Below, piece by piece: positions 1 to 8,898 of a stretch of DNA of 64,000 nucleotides. The position numbers and the translations under genes were made by a program. Position 1 is the stretch's first letter; each line of letters begins with the position of its first letter. The notes beneath the pieces are model-generated. The model was given only the letters and a program-made list of their open reading frames with translations, had not been told where the DNA came from and made no database searches. Source of the DNA: Penium margaritaceum (Eukaryota > Streptophyta > Zygnematophyceae > Desmidiales > Peniaceae); assembly GCA_023375785.1 (NCBI GenBank), contig SZWC01000805.1:220217-284216 (forward strand). The letters run 5' to 3'.

Positions 1-218
1 TAGAAAAACAGGTTGCAAATTGGTGCAAACTGGTTGCGTTGTGGTGCTACTGGTTGCGACTTGGTGCAAACTGGTTGCAACTTGGTGCAAACTGGTTGCG
101 AATTGGTGGGAACTGGTTGCGAATTGGTGCAAACTGGTTACGACGTGGTGCAAACCAGTTTTGACTTGGTGCCAACTGGCTGCAACTTGGTGCAAACTGG
201 ATACAACTTGGTGCCAAC
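1..218. repeat. 21-bp minisatellite, left segment
   Basis: Tandem copies of a 21-bp unit close to TTGGTGCAAACTGGTTGCGAC fill this stretch and run off the left edge. The unit is seven codons long, so several frames on both strands stay open without implying protein. The array resumes at 4285 with the same unit, so both segments were one array before element E1 inserted. Confidence 0.93.
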
Positions 219-918
219 TGTTGGCCTGAGGGTGAGTGTGCACCCTGGAGGGTCCCCAGCAGTGGCTGGTTCACACCACCAACTGTTTTTGGAGAGACTG
301 AAACTATGGAGGCAACTGATTCCAAGGATGGCAAAATCTGGTCAAAGAGTGAGGCAATAGTTTTTTCCTCAATTGGATGGGAATTAACACTTCATCAAGG
401 CTCACAAGCAGTGGCATTTTATAGCCACTGATCTAAGCTTTCCAGAACACCAAAGCATGCCAGATTTGGAGCTTCCTAGCAGATTCTATGGCTTCTTGAG
501 TGCTCCTTGGTAGGCTGTCCTTTTCCCACCTAGGAAGGCATCCCTTCCCTCCTCTAGAAGCTTCTGCCCCTTCCTAGATTCCTCAACTTGCTTCTAGTAG
601 GGGGGAAGGTGTCCAGAAGACCAAGACACCTCTAGATGCCTTGCAGGACAAGTCACCCCTTCTAGAAGGTGTGCCACCTTCCTAGACCCTCACCTGGCCT
701 TCTAGAAACTTAAAGAGGAACTCTAGAGGTTGAGCTAGCTTCCTGGCTTCTATTTTCCACCTCCCTTGAGGCAGGGCAGAATTTCATCTTGTGGGACTTG
801 AACCCGGGCCCCTACCTCTAGAGGTGGACACCATTAACCACTAAGCCACTAAGGCTTGTCTTTTTTGGTGTTCCTTTTTGGAGTCACTCCTGCCATGGCG
901 AGGAGCATCATTCCAACA
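219..918 (-). repeat. E1 3' LTR
   Basis: This is the 700-bp terminal repeat downstream of pol on the minus strand. On the plus strand it starts TGTTGGCCTGAGGG and ends ATTCCAACA. Positions 245-918 align without length change to 3611-4284. The first 26 bases (219-244) have no counterpart in the other LTR because that copy stops at the N at 3610. It is rich in TCTAGA-centred sequences. Confidence 0.9.
545..710. promoter_or_regulatory. Cluster of heat-shock-element-like palindromes in the E1 LTR
   Basis: The LTR holds TCTAGAAGCTTC (553-564), which reads as alternating GAA/TTC blocks spaced by two bases, plus TTCTAGAA at 660 and again at 700. The same sites recur in the other LTR copy near 3918, 4027 and 4067. 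Heat-shock elements are inverted GAA/TTC blocks with two-base spacers, and some plant copia elements carry them in the LTR. Regulatory use here is inference; the sites could equally be chance TCTAGA repeats. Confidence 0.3.
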
Positions 919-929
919 ATCTCCCCCTT
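919..929 (-). other. E1 polypurine tract
   Basis: On the minus strand AAGGGGGAGAT directly precedes the TGTTGG start of the 3' LTR. This is the usual copia arrangement for plus-strand priming and fixes the internal boundary of the LTR. Confidence 0.85.
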
Positions 930-957
930 GCGCATCACCCATGGCAGTCGTCCATGC

Positions 958-1085
958 TCAACCTATAAGTGAGGAGACTTTCTCCTCATGGGGGGCGAGC
1001 TTACATTTCATTGCTCCCTCCCACTCAGCCCCATCCTTCTTGTGCAGTGCCTCCTTGAGGCTCCTCTTGCGCGAACCCAGTCCAA
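958..1085 (-). pseudogene. E1 RT N-terminal remnant
   Basis: In a frame different from the integrase frame, the minus strand reads SLKEALHKKDGAEWEGAMK and then about a dozen more codons before a stop. This resembles the segment that opens the copia reverse transcriptase region, where an 'EA...W..AM' pattern is common. Everything after it, including the catalytic YVDD box and RNase H, is missing, and the 3' LTR follows within about 40 bases. It shows that the RT loss was a deletion with one end near 960, together with a frameshift near 1080. Confidence 0.5.
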
Positions 1086-3052
1086 ATGCCCTTGTTGGCA
1101 TCATATCTTTTTGTCCTTCTTCGCACACGGCTGCTCGTGCGGGGCTGTTGAGGCGGTTTTTCTTGTTGCTGTCCCCTTCCGGCGCCATCCTCTCCAAGCG
1201 CCTGCTCCCCCTCTCTTGGAGACCTTGGAGACATCGGTCGACTCCCCGCCTCCACGTCCATCTCCGGTGCTTCGGATTCTTCATTTGAACTGGCTGCAAC
1301 AAATTCTGCCGGTCGCCCATCCCTCAGACGATCCTCTCCGGCAAGTGCTGCTGCGAGGACGTCACCCTCATTCACGTCCTCCGGTGTCTCCCCCTCAAGG
1401 AGTGGCATCCACTCCCCCCTCTTGGAGAGACCTGCCTCCTTGTCTGTCCAACGGCTTTTCTCGTCGAATGTGACGTCGCGACTCCACACAATCTGCTGCC
1501 TTCTTGGGTCAAAGAGCCGATACGCCTTGCTTCCGCTCTCATATCCAAGGAAAATACAGCGACGGGTACGCGGGTCCAACTTGCTCCGTCCCTCACGTGC
1601 CTGCACCATTGCATGTGCAACACAACCAAACGTGCGGAGGTGACCTACCGCTGGCTTCCTCCCGCTCCACACTTCTTGTGGCGTCTTCCACGCATTGCTC
1701 TCCTTGTCCTTCAGCGGCTTGGTCGGCATGAGATTCATGTTGTACGCTGCTGTCCTTGCCGCCTCCGCCCAATACCGTTGTGTAAGGCCAGCGTCGCTCA
1801 ACATGGATCGCACCATGTTAAGGATTGTGCGATTCGCTCTCTCTGCGACGCCATTCTGTTGTGGGGAGTGTGGAGTTGTTTTCTGCCACTCAATCCCCTT
1901 GCTCTTCATCCACCCAAGGCACCCCGCATATTCACCGCCGTTGTCACTCCGGAACGCCTTCACCTTCAACTCTGTTTGCCGCTCCACATCAGCCACAAAC
2001 TCTTGCATGCACGCAAGGACCTCACTCTTCCGCTTCATTGGGTAGAGGTAGAGTTTCCGGCTGTGGTCATCGATGAAGGTGAGGAAGTAGCGAGCTCCGC
2101 CGATGGAGCTCTCAAGCGGTCCACACACATCTGTGTGTACCACGGCCAGTTTTGCCGATGCACGCGTCCCCTTGGCGACAAACGGCTGCCGAGTTGATTT
2201 GCCAATGATGCATGGCTCACACACGGTCTCCTTGGTTCCATCAAGGCCGCTGATTTGGAGACCCCGCACCACTTCCCTGTTAGCCATCTCTTTCACTGTT
2301 GATGGAGAAATGTGGCAGAGTCGGCGGTGCCATAGGTCCAAATCTCCTCCATTCTTCGTTGCAAGGTTGGCGGCGTTGGACCCCACCCGGCTGCTGAGGA
2401 TCTTTGCGCGTAGCAGGTACAAGTCGTCCTCCCTCTTGGCATGCGCAATCACCTCACCTTTGCCCTCTTTGCGGATGACGGCCTCCTTCTTTGTGAAGAG
2501 CACCTCAAGTCCCATGTCGGTAAGGCGGCTGACGGAGAGCAGGTTTGCCCCAAAGTTAGGCATATGCAGCACATCGTAGATTGTGCTCGTGACAGGTTTT
2601 CCATCCACAATTGACTCAATGCGGACGTTACCCTCACCGGCGGCCACCTCTGTTTTTCCATTGGCCACCGTCATGCATCTCTCCGAGGCGCCGTAGGTGA
2701 CAAATGCCGCCCTGTTGCATTGCGTGTGGCAGCCTGATCCGGAGTCGATGACGGCAACTCCCGGATCCTTCAAGTTGGTGGAGTTGTACGCCATAAGGGC
2801 GTGCTCATCTTTCTTCCCTTCCCCGCTGCGACAGATCTGTTTTCTTCTTGGGACAGTAGCGCGCGTAGTGGCCCTCCTTGCCGCAGTTGAAGCACTCCCC
2901 CTTCTTGTCACCCTTCTTAGTGCCCTGTTTGGCACCCTTCCACTTGTCGCCTCGGCCTCCACTTTGAGGATGAACCGTGTAATCTGAACTTGATGCCGCT
3001 GCACTCTCTCGACCGCCACGTCGCATCCACTCATTGCGTACATACTCAGCAA
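1025..3052 (-). CDS. E1 pol: protease plus integrase, RT missing
   Basis: This is the protease-integrase part of a copia polyprotein. The first ~70 codons overlap gag in another frame and are probably not genuine; useful homology begins near 2840. The protease motif is VIDSGSGCH. Next comes a GAG-pre-integrase domain (LWHRRLCHIS with a CEPCIIGK zinc-binding end). The integrase core follows, with VHTDVCGP for the first Asp, FRSDNGGEY for the second Asp and QQNGVAERANR for the Glu, so the DDE triad looks intact. The C-terminal part reads FGCVAHAMV and RCIFLGYESGSKAYRLFDP, typical of copia integrase. The frame stops at 1025 after a basic RVRRRTKRYD stretch, just where RT should begin. In intact copia elements gag and pol are usually one frame; here they differ, so a frameshift near 2805-2850 is needed. 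Confidence 0.88.
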   Translation of the reverse strand: MLSMYAMSGCDVAVERVQRHQVQITRFILKVEAEATSGRVPNRALRRVTRRGSASTAARRATTRATVPRRKQICRSGEGKKDEHALMAYNSTNLKDPGVAVIDSGSGCHTQCNRAAFVTYGASERCMTVANGKTEVAAGEGNVRIESIVDGKPVTSTIYDVLHMPNFGANLLSVSRLTDMGLEVLFTKKEAVIRKEGKGEVIAHAKREDDLYLLRAKILSSRVGSNAANLATKNGGDLDLWHRRLCHISPSTVKEMANREVVRGLQISGLDGTKETVCEPCIIGKSTRQPFVAKGTRASAKLAVVHTDVCGPLESSIGGARYFLTFIDDHSRKLYLYPMKRKSEVLACMQEFVADVERQTELKVKAFRSDNGGEYAGCLGWMKSKGIEWQKTTPHSPQQNGVAERANRTILNMVRSMLSDAGLTQRYWAEAARTAAYNMNLMPTKPLKDKESNAWKTPQEVWSGRKPAVGHLRTFGCVAHAMVQAREGRSKLDPRTRRCIFLGYESGSKAYRLFDPRRQQIVWSRDVTFDEKSRWTDKEAGLSKRGEWMPLLEGETPEDVNEGDVLAAALAGEDRLRDGRPAEFVAASSNEESEAPEMDVEAGSRPMSPRSPREGEQALGEDGAGRGQQQEKPPQQPRTSSRVRRRTKRYDANKGIWTGFAQEEPQGGTAQEGWG

Positions 3053-3599
3053 CCTTGGGGTACTTCAGCTCGTCGGAAGGCCAGCCACCAAGGACTGTGA
3101 TCATAGGACTCCAACTGTCCAGCAAGGCCAGAAGGAGGATCATAGCTTGCAACTGAGAGTCGACCTCCCAACCAGTGGCCACGCACTCCGCTGCGAACGA
3201 CTCAATCTGCTGCATGATCCCCATGATGTTGTCGCCTTCGTTGGCTCGGAGGGTGACGAGCCGTTTGAAGATGAAGAGCTGATTGGCAAGGTTGCTTGAC
3301 TGGTAGATGGAGCAGAGTTTTGACCATGCGTCCGCGGCCAGGGTGCATCCTTGGATGTGCCCAAGTTGTGGTGGGCATAACGCGGACACAAGGAGCGCCA
3401 GTGCCTTTTTGTTGCGCTTCTTGTATGCCTCTTTCACATCCGCCGTTGCAGTCTCCGGTGGAGCAGTCTCATCACCTTTTACGAGTTCAAGCAGTCCCTT
3501 GACGTCGAGGAAGACCTCAAACTGCCACCTCCACAAGGCAAAGCCTGTCCCATCAAACTTAAGGACAGCGCGGCTGCTCTCTTGCTCGCTGGTTGCCAT
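2805..3599 (-). CDS. E1 gag (copia type)
   Basis: This is the structural Gag of the copia-like element, which would form the particle that packages element RNA. The 264-residue product starts MATSEQESS and has the N-terminal signature FDGTGFALWRWQFEVFL of the copia Gag-polypeptide family, with a predicted helical middle. It ends in one zinc knuckle, CFNCGKEGHYARYC (CX2CX4HX4C), near residues 236-249. The start is the first ATG after the LTR, only about a dozen bases away across an N, so the normal leader is missing from the assembly. The zinc knuckle is followed by a basic KKK stretch and a stop at 2805. The frame appears intact. Confidence 0.9.
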   Translation of the reverse strand: MATSEQESSRAVLKFDGTGFALWRWQFEVFLDVKGLLELVKGDETAPPETATADVKEAYKKRNKKALALLVSALCPPQLGHIQGCTLAADAWSKLCSIYQSSNLANQLFIFKRLVTLRANEGDNIMGIMQQIESFAAECVATGWEVDSQLQAMILLLALLDSWSPMITVLGGWPSDELKYPKVAEYVRNEWMRRGGRESAAASSSDYTVHPQSGGRGDKWKGAKQGTKKGDKKGECFNCGKEGHYARYCPKKKTDLSQRGREER

Positions 3600-3609
3600 G
3601 TCTTGCTGT

Positions 3610-3610
3610 N
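3610..3610. other. Single-N assembly gap hiding LTR end and primer-binding site
   Basis: One N stands where the last 26 bases of the 5' LTR (compare 219-244) and the primer-binding site should be. The gag ATG lies 11 bases away. The real distance is probably longer than shown, so the element length in this window is a minimum. Confidence 0.8.
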
Positions 3611-4284
3611 CTGGAGGGTCCCTAGCAGTGGCTGGTTCACACCACCAACTGTTTTTGGAGAGACTGAAACTATGGAGGCAACTGGTTCCAAGGATGGCAA
3701 AATCTGGTCAGAGAGTGAGGCAATAGTTTTGTCCTCAATTGGATGGGAATTAACACTTAATCAAGGCTCACAAGCAGTGGCATTTTATAGCCACTGATCT
3801 AAGCTTTCCAGAACACCAAAGCATGCCAGATTTGGAGCTTCCTAGCAGATTCTATGGCTTCTAGAGTGCTCCTTGGTAGGCTGTCCTTTTCCCACCTAGG
3901 AAGGCATCCCTTCCCTCCTCTAGAAGCTTCTGCCCCTTCCTAGATTCCTCAACTTGCTTCTAGTAGGGGGGAAGGTGTCCAGGAGACCAAGACACCTCTA
4001 GATGCCTTGTAGGACAAGTTACCCCTTCTAGAAGGTGTGCCACCTTCCTGGACCCTCACCTGGCCTTCTAGAAACTTAAGGTGGAACTTTAGAGGTTGAG
4101 CTAGCTTCCTGGCTTCTATTTTCCACCTCCCTTGAGGCATGGCAGAATTTCATTTTGTGGGACTTGAACTCGGGCCCCTGCCTCTAGAGGTGGACACCAT
4201 TAACCACTAAGCCACTAAGGCTTGTCTTTTTTGGTGTTCCTTTTTGGAGTCACTCCTGCCATGGTGAGGAGCATCATTCCAACA
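3611..4284 (-). repeat. E1 5' LTR (inner end missing)
   Basis: This direct repeat of 245-918 has the same length (674 bp) and scattered substitutions. On the minus strand it begins TGTTGGAATGATGCTCC at 4284. The inner end is cut by the N at 3610. The flanking CCAAC at 4285-4289 is the second copy of the TSD. Confidence 0.9.
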
Positions 4285-6131
4285 CCAACTGGTCCCAACA
4301 TGGTGCAAATTGGTTTTGACTTGGTGCGAACTTGTTGCAACTTGGCGCAAACTGGTTGTGTCTTGGTGCAAACCCGTTGCGACTTGGTGCAAACTGGTTG
4401 TGACTCGCCACGAACTGGCTGTGACTTGGTGCAAACTGGTTCGACGTAGTTTGAACTGGTTGCAAATTGGTATAAACTGGTTGCGATGTGGTGGCAACTG
4501 GCTGCAATGTGATGCAAACTGGTTGCAACTTGTGCAAACTGGTTGCAAATTGGTGCAAACGTCTTGCAACTTGGCGCAAACGGGTTGTGATTTGGTGTGA
4601 ACAGACTGCGACCTGGTGCAAACTGGTTGTGACTTGGTGCGACCTGGTTGCGACGTGGTGCAAACTGGTTGCGACTTTATGCTACATATTTGTGACTTGG
4701 TGTACACTGGTTGTGCATTGGTGCGATCTGGTTGCGACTTGGTGCCAACTGGTTGCGACTTGGTGCAAACTGGTTGTGACTTCGTGCAAGGTGGATGCCA
4801 CTTGGTGCGAATTGGCTGTGACTTGGTGCCAAATGACTTTGACTTGGTGCAAACTGGTTGCAACTTGGTGCGAACTGGTTGCAACTTTGTGCAAACTGGT
4901 TGCAAATCGGTGCAAACTGGCTGCGACTTGGTGCGAGTCCGAACTAGTTGCAACTTGTTGCAAACTAGTTGCGTCTTGGTGTGAACTGGTTGTAATGTTT
5001 TGCAAACGGTTTGCAACTTGGTGCAAACGAGCTGCGCCTTGGTGAGAACGGGTTGTGACTTGGTGCTAACTGGCTACCACATGGTGTGAACTGGCTGCAA
5101 CGTGGTGCAAACGGATTGCGACTTGGTAGGAAGTGGTTGCAACTTGGTGCAAACTGGTTGCAACTTAGTGCAAACCTGTTGCGACTTGGTGGAAACTTGT
5201 TGTGACTTGGTGCAAATGGGTTGCGACTTGGTGCAAACGGGTTGTGACGTGGTGCGAACTGATTGAGACTTGGTACAAAGAGGTTGCAACTTGATGCAAA
5301 CTGGTTGCAACTTGGTGCAAACCAGTAGCAGCTTGGTGCGAACTTGTTGTGAGTTGGTGCAAACAGGTTGCGACTTGGTGGGAACTGGTCGCAACTTGGC
5401 ATGAACTGGCCGCGACTTGGTGCAAACTGGTCACGAAGCAGTGCAAACGGATTGCGACTTGGTGCAAACTGGTTGTGACTTGGTGCAACTGGTTGCGATT
5501 TCGTACGAGGTGGTTACGACTTGGTTTGAACTGGCAGTGACGTGACGAGAACTGGTTCCAACTTGGTGCAAACTGGTTGCGACTTGGTGTGGGCTCGTTG
5601 CGACTTGGTGTGAACTGGTTGCGAATTGGTACAAACTGGTTGGGACTTGGTGCAAAGTGGTTGCAATGTGGTACAAACTGGAAGCAACTGTGTGCAAACT
5701 GGTTGTGACTTGCTGCAATCTGGTTACATATTGGTGCCAATTGACTGCAAATTGGTGTGAACTGGCTGCAACTTGGTGCCAAGGGTTGCAAAGTGGTGCA
5801 AACTGGTTGTGACTTGGTGCATACTGGCTTCAACTTGGTGGAAACTGGTTGCAACTTGGTGCGAACGTGTTGCGACTTTGAGCAAACTGGTCGCAACATG
5901 GTGCAAACTGGTTGTGCCATGGTGCTACCTGGCTGCAACTTGGTACAAAGTGGTTGCAACTCGGTGCAAACTGGATGCAGATTGGCAAGACTGGTTGCGA
6001 CTTCGTGCAAATTGGTCAGAACGTGGTGCAAACTGGTTGTGACCTGTTGCAAACTGGTTGTGCCTTTGTGTAAACTGCTTATGACTCGGTGCCCACTGGC
6101 TTTGACTTGGTGCAAACTGATTGCGTCGTCT
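4285..6131. repeat. 21-bp minisatellite, right segment
   Basis: About 88 copies of the 21-bp unit (consensus close to TTGGTGCAAACTGGTTGCGAC) follow E1. They vary mainly at GCGAC/GCAAC and AACTGG/AACGGG positions. Read on the minus strand the frames repeat heptapeptides such as KSQPVCT and HQVATSL, and the plus strand gives VQTGCDL. None has features of a real protein. The array ends where the ~190-bp satellite starts. Confidence 0.93.
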
Positions 6132-6132
6132 T

Positions 6133-6324
6133 GTCAATGACCATTACCAAAGAATTTCACTATGTGTGGTCAACGTTGACGACTCAGAATACGAGTCACA
6201 AATGGTCAGATAGTGAAACAATAGTTTGCGAATACTAGTTATCGACTAGCAAGTACAAAGAACTTCATTAAACAGTGGCAAAGTGTGGCCACCATGCACA
6301 AGGCCCAACCAAAGTAGGCATATG
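6133..6324 (+). repeat. One unit of ~190-bp satellite left of E2
   Basis: This stretch matches the satellite that resumes at 10749: a CACTATGTGTGGTCAACG core, the palindrome-like GTCAACGTTGAC, then ACTAGTTATCGACTAGC and a CCAACCAAAGTAGGCATATG end. The unit is cut at ATATG (6320-6324), which is duplicated at 10749-10753. Confidence 0.85.
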
Positions 6325-8202
6325 TGTTGCCCCATTTTTTTCCACACTCGTTGTTGTTCCCCGATGTCACTTCACTTCCGTGCCTTTCATGTTGTCCTCC
6401 ACACATCTCCTCCTTCCGCACACCATAAGACTTCATTCCACATTCACCATGACACAATGTCACAATTTATCACTCACAAAGTGGTCTTCCCCCCCTTCAC
6501 ATCACCCCTCTCACATGGCAATTCCGCGGAACTCCATCACCCCCTCCCGGAACACCCCTATTATGCAGATTTTACTTCCCTCAGTGTCCTTGAAATGGCA
6601 ATCCCGCGGGTACACACATGGCCCACTTCTGCAGCCCCTCTTCTGCGGATTTGGCTTCTCCCTAATTTCTCTAACATGGAAGTTCCGTTGATACGCACTT
6701 GGCCCACTTTTGCAGCCCCTTTTTCGTGGATTTTGCAAACTCTACACCCCTAAAAAAGGCCCGTTCCGCAGTCCCACCCCTTTGGCTGGCACTTTGAAAA
6801 CACCCTTGTTGTGGATTCCATCACTCTACTAAAGCATAGAACATGGCAAACCCACGGAACCAGGACACAGACACAGAAATGATACGGCGGAGGTCCAATA
6901 CCCTTCATTCCGCTCTTTTAAGAGTTGTCCACTTGTCACCCATCCACTTCCGCGGTCACTTGGGCACTCTTCCGCGGTCTTCACTTGTGTCATGCCAGTC
7001 TTGTGAGTGATTCCGCGGAACATCTTTTATCGTCTTTTGAGTCTTCGGATTCACTTGCGGATTCCATGGTGACAGAGTGCTGAGATGAAGGAGAGAGTGA
7101 GGCAAGGTTGTGAGGTAACGAGCTTGATTAACTCATGTCAACTGAACACAGGTCTACAAGCCCAGACCCGGACACCACACTGATGCAACTAAGCCCATTA
7201 TATAGTCCGCTACACCCTCCTGCACCGTGTCGCAACCCCTTTGTATTCACACCCACTACCACCACTACTTTATTCCCAGCCGCAAAGCAAGTGCCACCAT
7301 TGCTTCATCCTTGCTCATCACGCCGCCTCCCGCCACTTCTTGGTTATCGCGCCTTGTGGTTCCCATCATTCTTGGTCCAGTTGTCTTCCCGCATCTGGTA
7401 CAACAGTTCCGCACCTTGTGTGATCTTTTCCTTTGCCCGCACCACTTGTGCCTCTATTCCCGCCCTCACACGCCTCTTCTATACATACCAAATCCGCAGA
7501 TACACATAGAGGCCTCTTTCTGCACCCCTCTTATCCAAAAAAGTGACTCCAAGTCCATAACAAATGTGGCAAATCCGCAGGTCAACAGCATGGCAGCTTT
7601 TTGCCTCTTCTGCGGCATAGTATCTTGCCCCTCTCATGTTACTTGCAAGGCAATTCTGCAAGTTGGGCACCCAGCACCATTTTGCGACACTTCCTCCTCA
7701 CCTTGGCCACAAAACACCCTCCCAAAAATGCCCATTCCGCTCCTGACCATCATGGCACTTTCTCACGCCCTCTACGCACCCAAAACGTGCTCCGGTAGCA
7801 TCCCAAATAATCCAGATCCGCGGCTGAACCTTGCATTATGTTTTGAGGCCTTCCGTAGACCCCAAAATCACCCAAATTCCCTTTGTAAGATGCCTATTCC
7901 ACAGACACACTCCCTGCCCTTGTTTTGCCTCTTCCGCGGAACCCCAAATATGAAGCCATTGTTATCGAACACCAAATTCCGCGCATCTACCACCAGGCCC
8001 AACTCCAGCCTTCCCCACACCCATAAAGAGCCCCACAGAAGCCCAAGAAGATGCCCATTCCACCCTTCCACCATGAGGATCAACTCTGGCTCTCTCCTTT
8101 TGCACAGAGACCACCCCTCACTCGCCTGAACTCCATCGTGGAAGTCCATGACTCGGTCTCCTTTGCGGACGATTTGCGTGCGCGGCATATTTCATGTAAA
8201 CA
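6325..8202. repeat. E2 terminal repeat A
   Basis: It aligns over its whole length with 8899-10748 with frequent substitutions. It starts TGTTGCCCC and ends ATGTAAACA. It is studded with variants of the palindromic octamer TCCGCGGA. A 300-codon frame on the plus strand (7227-8129) is Pro/Ser/His-rich and lacks recognisable domains; the matching frame in repeat B is broken, so I do not call a gene. Confidence 0.7.
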
Positions 8203-8898
8203 GTGTTGCCCCACCCTCCTTTTCTGAAGCGAGGTCTCCGAGCTTCTTCTTGCTTCATTAGTGGCCATTGGTTGTTCTCATGTTGTGGCAGCAGTCTCGC
8301 GGAAAGGAATGCATCCCTCATTGTACGGGTCTCGTACGTCACCTCGCGGCACATCCAGCGCACAATGGTTCATACATCCCTTATCTCACAAGCACTGTTG
8401 CTTGAAGATCAGTCATTCTATGTCACGCTTGAGCCGCAAAAAGAAATTTCAAGTAATGTGCAGGTCTCGTGGGTCACCTTGGAGCTATTCTGCGGTACAC
8501 GCACCTCCAACGCACAGTCTCTCCTATGTACATATTTCTGCAAACACATATGCAACATGGAGGTGATAACAACCAAATGACAAATACGCCGCAGGATGAC
8601 TTCCTTCCAGGTCTCATCATCAGACACTCAGTTCGCCCTATGCAAATGAAGGTTTAGCCAAGTGACCAGCTCTGTACTTATTTCTCTACTGTTGTTTGCC
8701 ATGCAACTCTTCTCCATTCGGCCTCTCTGCCGCTCTCAAACCCTATGCACCAAGGAGTCAGCTCCGCACCTTGTACTCTGGTGCACTTCCGGCACTCTTC
8801 ACCATGGAGCCCCATGAGACTGATCTTCCAAAGGCTTGCAGTGTAGTTTTGCTTGTTGAAGAGGAAAGAACTGTCCACATTCACCGCACCATAAACAA
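8203..8898. other. E2 internal region, no gene seen
   Basis: About 700 bp separate the two terminal repeats. I see no coding signature. A pyrimidine-rich stretch CCCCACCCTCCTTTTC (8210-8225) lies just inside repeat A and would read as a polypurine tract on the minus strand. TCACCGCACCA (8881-8891) lies just outside repeat B and would read as a primer-binding site on the minus strand. Together they hint at minus orientation. Confidence 0.4.

Larger units (their letters stand above)
219..4284 (-). mobile_element. Copia-like LTR retrotransposon E1 (RT deleted), inserted in the minisatellite
   Basis: Two near-identical direct repeats (219-918 and 3611-4284) flank gag and pol relics on the minus strand. 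The outer ends are TGTTGG and CCAACA, and the 5-bp sequence CCAAC lies on both sides (214-218 and 4285-4289) as a target-site duplication. The order on the minus strand is LTR, gag, protease, integrase, LTR, which is the Ty1/copia order. After integrase the frame runs about 30 residues into what resembles the start of the RT region and then meets the polypurine tract, so RT and RNase H are deleted. About 18 differences counted by eye in 674 aligned LTR positions suggest a fairly recent insertion. The element cannot be autonomous. Confidence 0.93.

Noticed and set aside
878-1473. Plus-strand frames opposite E1 pol
   Set aside because: Antisense shadows of the copia protease-integrase frame.
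4207-6140. Long open frames of 100-316 codons on both strands (heptapeptide repeats such as HQVATSL and KSQPVCT)
   Set aside because: They follow from a 21-bp repeat unit without stops; all are low-complexity and overlap each other on both strands.
7227-8129. 300-codon frame in E2 repeat A
   Set aside because: The same frame in repeat B has a stop and frameshifts, composition is Pro/Ser/His-rich and no domain is visible.
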